From assembly GCF_006538365.1 (NCBI RefSeq), contig NZ_BJKN01000001.1:915424-979423 (forward strand): 64,000 bases of DNA, given 5' to 3'. Below are positions 61,839 through 64,000 of the stretch, one piece after another (the first letter of the stretch is position 1; the number at the start of each line of letters is the position of its first letter). Origin of the DNA: Moorella sp. E308F. Its GTDB lineage: Bacteria; Bacillota; DSM-521; Neomoorellales; Neomoorellaceae. Position numbers and translations under genes: made by a program. The notes below the pieces were generated by a model, which was given only the letters and a program-made list of their open reading frames with translations, ran no database searches and was not told the origin of the DNA.

Positions 61839-63503
61839 ATGTCCCTGCGGCGCCGCTATATTCACCTGCACCGTTACCGCCAGGTAGTGAATGTCCTGGC
61901 CCGCTATGGTTTTGGCTATCTCCTTGACCAGCTGGGGCTGGGCGAGCTAATCTTAAGGCGACCGCGGCGGGAAGCCCCCATATCTCCGGGAGCGCGCCTG
62001 CGTCTGGCCCTGGCCGAACTGGGTCCTACCTTTATCAAGCTGGGGCAAATTTTGAGCACCCGTCCCGACCTTTTGCCACCGGATATCATTGCCGAGCTGG
62101 CCCGCCTCCAGGACCGGGTGCCGCCTTTTCCCTTCGCCGAAGTTAAACAGATGGTAGAAAAGGAGCTGGGCCAGCCCCTGGAACAGCTCTTTCACGAATT
62201 TGATCCCGAGCCCCTGGCGGCCGCCTCCATTGGCCAGGTGCACCGGGCCACCCTGCCCGGGGGCGACCAGGTCATCGTCAAGGTCCAGCGGCCGGGTATA
62301 GCAGAAAAGGTGCGGGTGGACCTGGAAATTCTCTTTGACCTGGCCCGCCTGGCCCAGCGCCATACGGCTTACGGCCAGATCTATGACTTCACCCGGATGG
62401 TAGAAGAATTTGCCCGATCCATGGAGGGAGAACTCGATTATACCCGGGAAGGCCGCCATGCCGATCGCCTGCGGGAAAACCTGGCCGGCAACGCCCAGGT
62501 CTATATTCCGGCCGTTTACTGGGATTATACCACTGTGCGGGTGCTTACCCAGGAATATGTAGAGGCGGTAAAACTAAACGATCTGGAAGAAATCGACCGG
62601 CGGGGTTATGACCGCCGGCGGATAGCCATCAATCTGGCCCGGGCCATTTACCAGCAAATCTTTGTGGATGGCTTTTTCCACGGCGATCCCCACCCGGGGA
62701 ACCTGGCGGTACTGCCGGGGGAAGTGATTGTCTTCATGGATTTTGGCCTGATGGGGGTTTTAAGCGAGGAGCGCCAGGAGCAGTTTGTCAACCTGATGCT
62801 GGGCATCATCCGCCGGCGCAGCCAGGATGTCCTGCGGACCCTTCTGGCCATGGGCGTGGTGCCGGACGGGGTGGATAGGGCTGCCTTGAAGCATGACATT
62901 GAAACCCTGCGCGATCGCTATTACCACCTCGCTTTAAGCCAGATCAGCCTGGGCCGGGCCGTTGAAGAGCTGCTCAAGCTGGCCTTCAAATATCGTTTAC
63001 GCCTGCCGCCGGAACTAACTATGCTGGCCAAGACCCTCATTACCCTGGAAGGCCTGGGTCGGGAGTTGGACCCCACCCTGGAACTGGCCGAGCTGGCCGA
63101 GCCCTATGGCCGGGAACTCTTACGTCGGCGCTTCAGCGCCGGGGCCCTCTGGCAGGCCCTGGTTGATAACCTGTCTTTGACCTGGGAGATTTTGCAGCAC
63201 CTGCCCCGCCAGCTCCAGCATATTGTGGAAATGCTGGAAAGGGGAGAATTAACCCTTAAAATTGAACTCCTCAATTTACGCTCCCTGGTGCGGCAGATTG
63301 ACCGGATTATTAATAAACTAACCATGAGCGTAGTCCTCCTGGCCTTTAGCATCATCATGGCCAGCCTGATTATCAGTACGGCCCTGGGAGCGCCGGGGAA
63401 TAGCCTCTTCTTCCGCCTGCCCACCCTGGAGATCGGTTTTGGCGCTGCCGGTTTAATGCTTTTGTGGCTGCTGGCGGCCATGTGGCGGGGTGGCCGTGAT
63501 TGA
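61839..63503 (+). CDS. UbiB/AarF (ABC1) atypical kinase
   Basis: UbiB-family proteins are atypical kinase-fold ATPases linked to quinone-lipid handling. The 554-residue protein has the family K-L-G-Q motif ([13 protein letters not shown]), an A-S-I-G-Q-V-H loop in place of a classic P-loop, the catalytic H-G-D-P-H-P-G-N and M-D-F-G, and two membrane segments at the C-terminus. It is the first gene after a terminator. Its partner in an anaerobe, perhaps menaquinone, is inferred. Confidence 0.93.
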   Translation: MSLRRRYIHLHRYRQVVNVLARYGFGYLLDQLGLGELILRRPRREAPISPGARLRLALAELGPTFIKLGQILSTRPDLLPPDIIAELARLQDRVPPFPFAEVKQMVEKELGQPLEQLFHEFDPEPLAAASIGQVHRATLPGGDQVIVKVQRPGIAEKVRVDLEILFDLARLAQRHTAYGQIYDFTRMVEEFARSMEGELDYTREGRHADRLRENLAGNAQVYIPAVYWDYTTVRVLTQEYVEAVKLNDLEEIDRRGYDRRRIAINLARAIYQQIFVDGFFHGDPHPGNLAVLPGEVIVFMDFGLMGVLSEERQEQFVNLMLGIIRRRSQDVLRTLLAMGVVPDGVDRAALKHDIETLRDRYYHLALSQISLGRAVEELLKLAFKYRLRLPPELTMLAKTLITLEGLGRELDPTLELAELAEPYGRELLRRRFSAGALWQALVDNLSLTWEILQHLPRQLQHIVEMLERGELTLKIELLNLRSLVRQIDRIINKLTMSVVLLAFSIIMASLIISTALGAPGNSLFFRLPTLEIGFGAAGLMLLWLLAAMWRGGRD

Positions 63504-63555
63504 ATAATGTCTTCTGTAAAGGCGAACAATGGAGGTAAAAAGCGGGGGGATGGCC

Positions 63556-63807
63556 ATGCCTTACAGAATAACCAATGCCTGCATTGCCTGCGGTGACTGC
63601 ACGGTTGTTTGCCCCCGGCAGGCAATTGTAGAGGACGGCAGTACCCATGGTAACAGCGGCAGCAATTCCCAGGAGAGAGATGCCGACGGGGTTATGACCG
63701 GTTCCCCTGGAAATCCGGCCGCTTTTTTCCGGATAACGGCTGACTGTGATCTTTGCGGCTGCTGCCGGGAAGTTTGCCCGGCCGGGGCCATTATCTGGCA
63801 GGATTAG
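63556..63807 (+). CDS. 2[4Fe-4S] ferredoxin
   Basis: The 83-residue ferredoxin has two [4Fe-4S] motifs (C-I-A-C-G-D-C-T-V-V-C-P and C-D-L-C-G-C-C-R-E-V-C-P) separated by a ~35-residue Gly/Ser/Asn-rich insert, longer than usual. It carries electrons for cytosolic redox enzymes. The start may be ATG 63550 or 63556; GGAGG is at 63532. Confidence 0.85.
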   Translation: MPYRITNACIACGDCTVVCPRQAIVEDGSTHGNSGSNSQERDADGVMTGSPGNPAAFFRITADCDLCGCCREVCPAGAIIWQD

Positions 63808-63902
63808 GCAGCGGGAGTATGGAGCAGACTAAATTGCTGTTGCCGGGCAGGAAAATGACTTTTTCTGACGAAAAGTAATAACGTTCCAGGGGGTAAGTGG
63901 TT

Positions 63903-64000
63903 TTGCGGCGCAAGGAATGGCTTGACTACCTGGGCATTACAACCGGTACCTTGATTACCGCCCTGGGACTGGTGCTTTTCCTGGTTCCCAATAAAATTGC
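63903..64000 (+). CDS. YitT/DUF161-family membrane protein, start only
   Basis: A frame open at the window edge begins with TTG 63903 behind AGGGGGT. The first ~32 residues (Y-L-G-I-T-T-G-T-L-I-T-A-L-G-L and L-F-L-V-P-N-K-I-A) match the N-terminus of YitT-type membrane proteins. The rest lies outside the window. Confidence 0.65.
   Translation, partial: MRRKEWLDYLGITTGTLITALGLVLFLVPNKI

Overview
The window looks like a chromosomal stretch of a GC-rich, spore-forming, thermophilic member of the Clostridia, most like Moorella. This rests on the SleB/YpeB spore-germination pair, CsaB with S-layer-homology proteins, the hpf-secA-prfB order typical of Firmicutes, many TTG/GTG starts behind strong GGAGG ribosome sites, and protein sequences that look Moorella-like. 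The genus is inference; no database search was possible.

Layout. 1-4.3 kb: AT-rich end of a surface-polysaccharide cluster (a Wzx-type flippase and an unusual FrhB/polysaccharide-pyruvyl-transferase fusion), then a GC-rich dTDP-rhamnose operon rfbB-rfbD-rfbC-like-rfbA (4.4-7.8 kb). 7.9-15.6 kb: an accessory island with hicBA, a Rpn-type nuclease gene apparently split by an IS607-type element (serine recombinase, TnpB-related protein, candidate guide-RNA region), vapBC under a clear palindromic operator, an HTH gene with a decayed PIN toxin, and mntA-hepT. 15.7-22.3 kb: a YdjM-like membrane protein, two S-layer-homology proteins, a UPF0175 protein and a BON protein. 22.3-31.5 kb: radical SAM DUF4080 protein, thiI and cysteine desulfurase, a Nal1-like trypsin-fold protease, ypeB-sleB and several small proteins. 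31.8-39.7 kb: a PucR regulator followed by racemase, OPT transporter, DUF917, DUF1177, AroM and M29-like genes, which look like one uncharacterised catabolic system. 39.8-48.9 kb: cell-envelope genes (DUF5693, csaB, murJ, fabZ, a WecA/TagO-type transferase, DUF421, phosphohexomutase). 49-53.3 kb: a diguanylate cyclase and the comFA-comFC competence genes. 53.4-59.5 kb: csp, hpf, a conserved unknown, secA, and prfB with its programmed frameshift. 59.6-64 kb: radical SAM/SPASM protein with a winged-helix regulator, a UbiB-type kinase, a ferredoxin and the start of a YitT-type membrane protein.

How parts fit together. CsaB pyruvylates the wall polysaccharide that SLH domains bind, so 41.7 kb and 16-21 kb belong to one surface system. 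The WecA-type transferase, the phosphohexomutase, the rhamnose operon and the flippases can supply wall or surface glycans. ThiI works with a cysteine desulfurase encoded directly upstream. The strongest leads for new biology are the TnpB-related protein without a recognisable third RuvC acid and with its structured 3' region, the FrhB-pyruvyl-transferase fusion, the OPT/DUF917/DUF1177/AroM operon, a 25-nt leader motif shared by three genes, and an inverted intergenic palindrome family.
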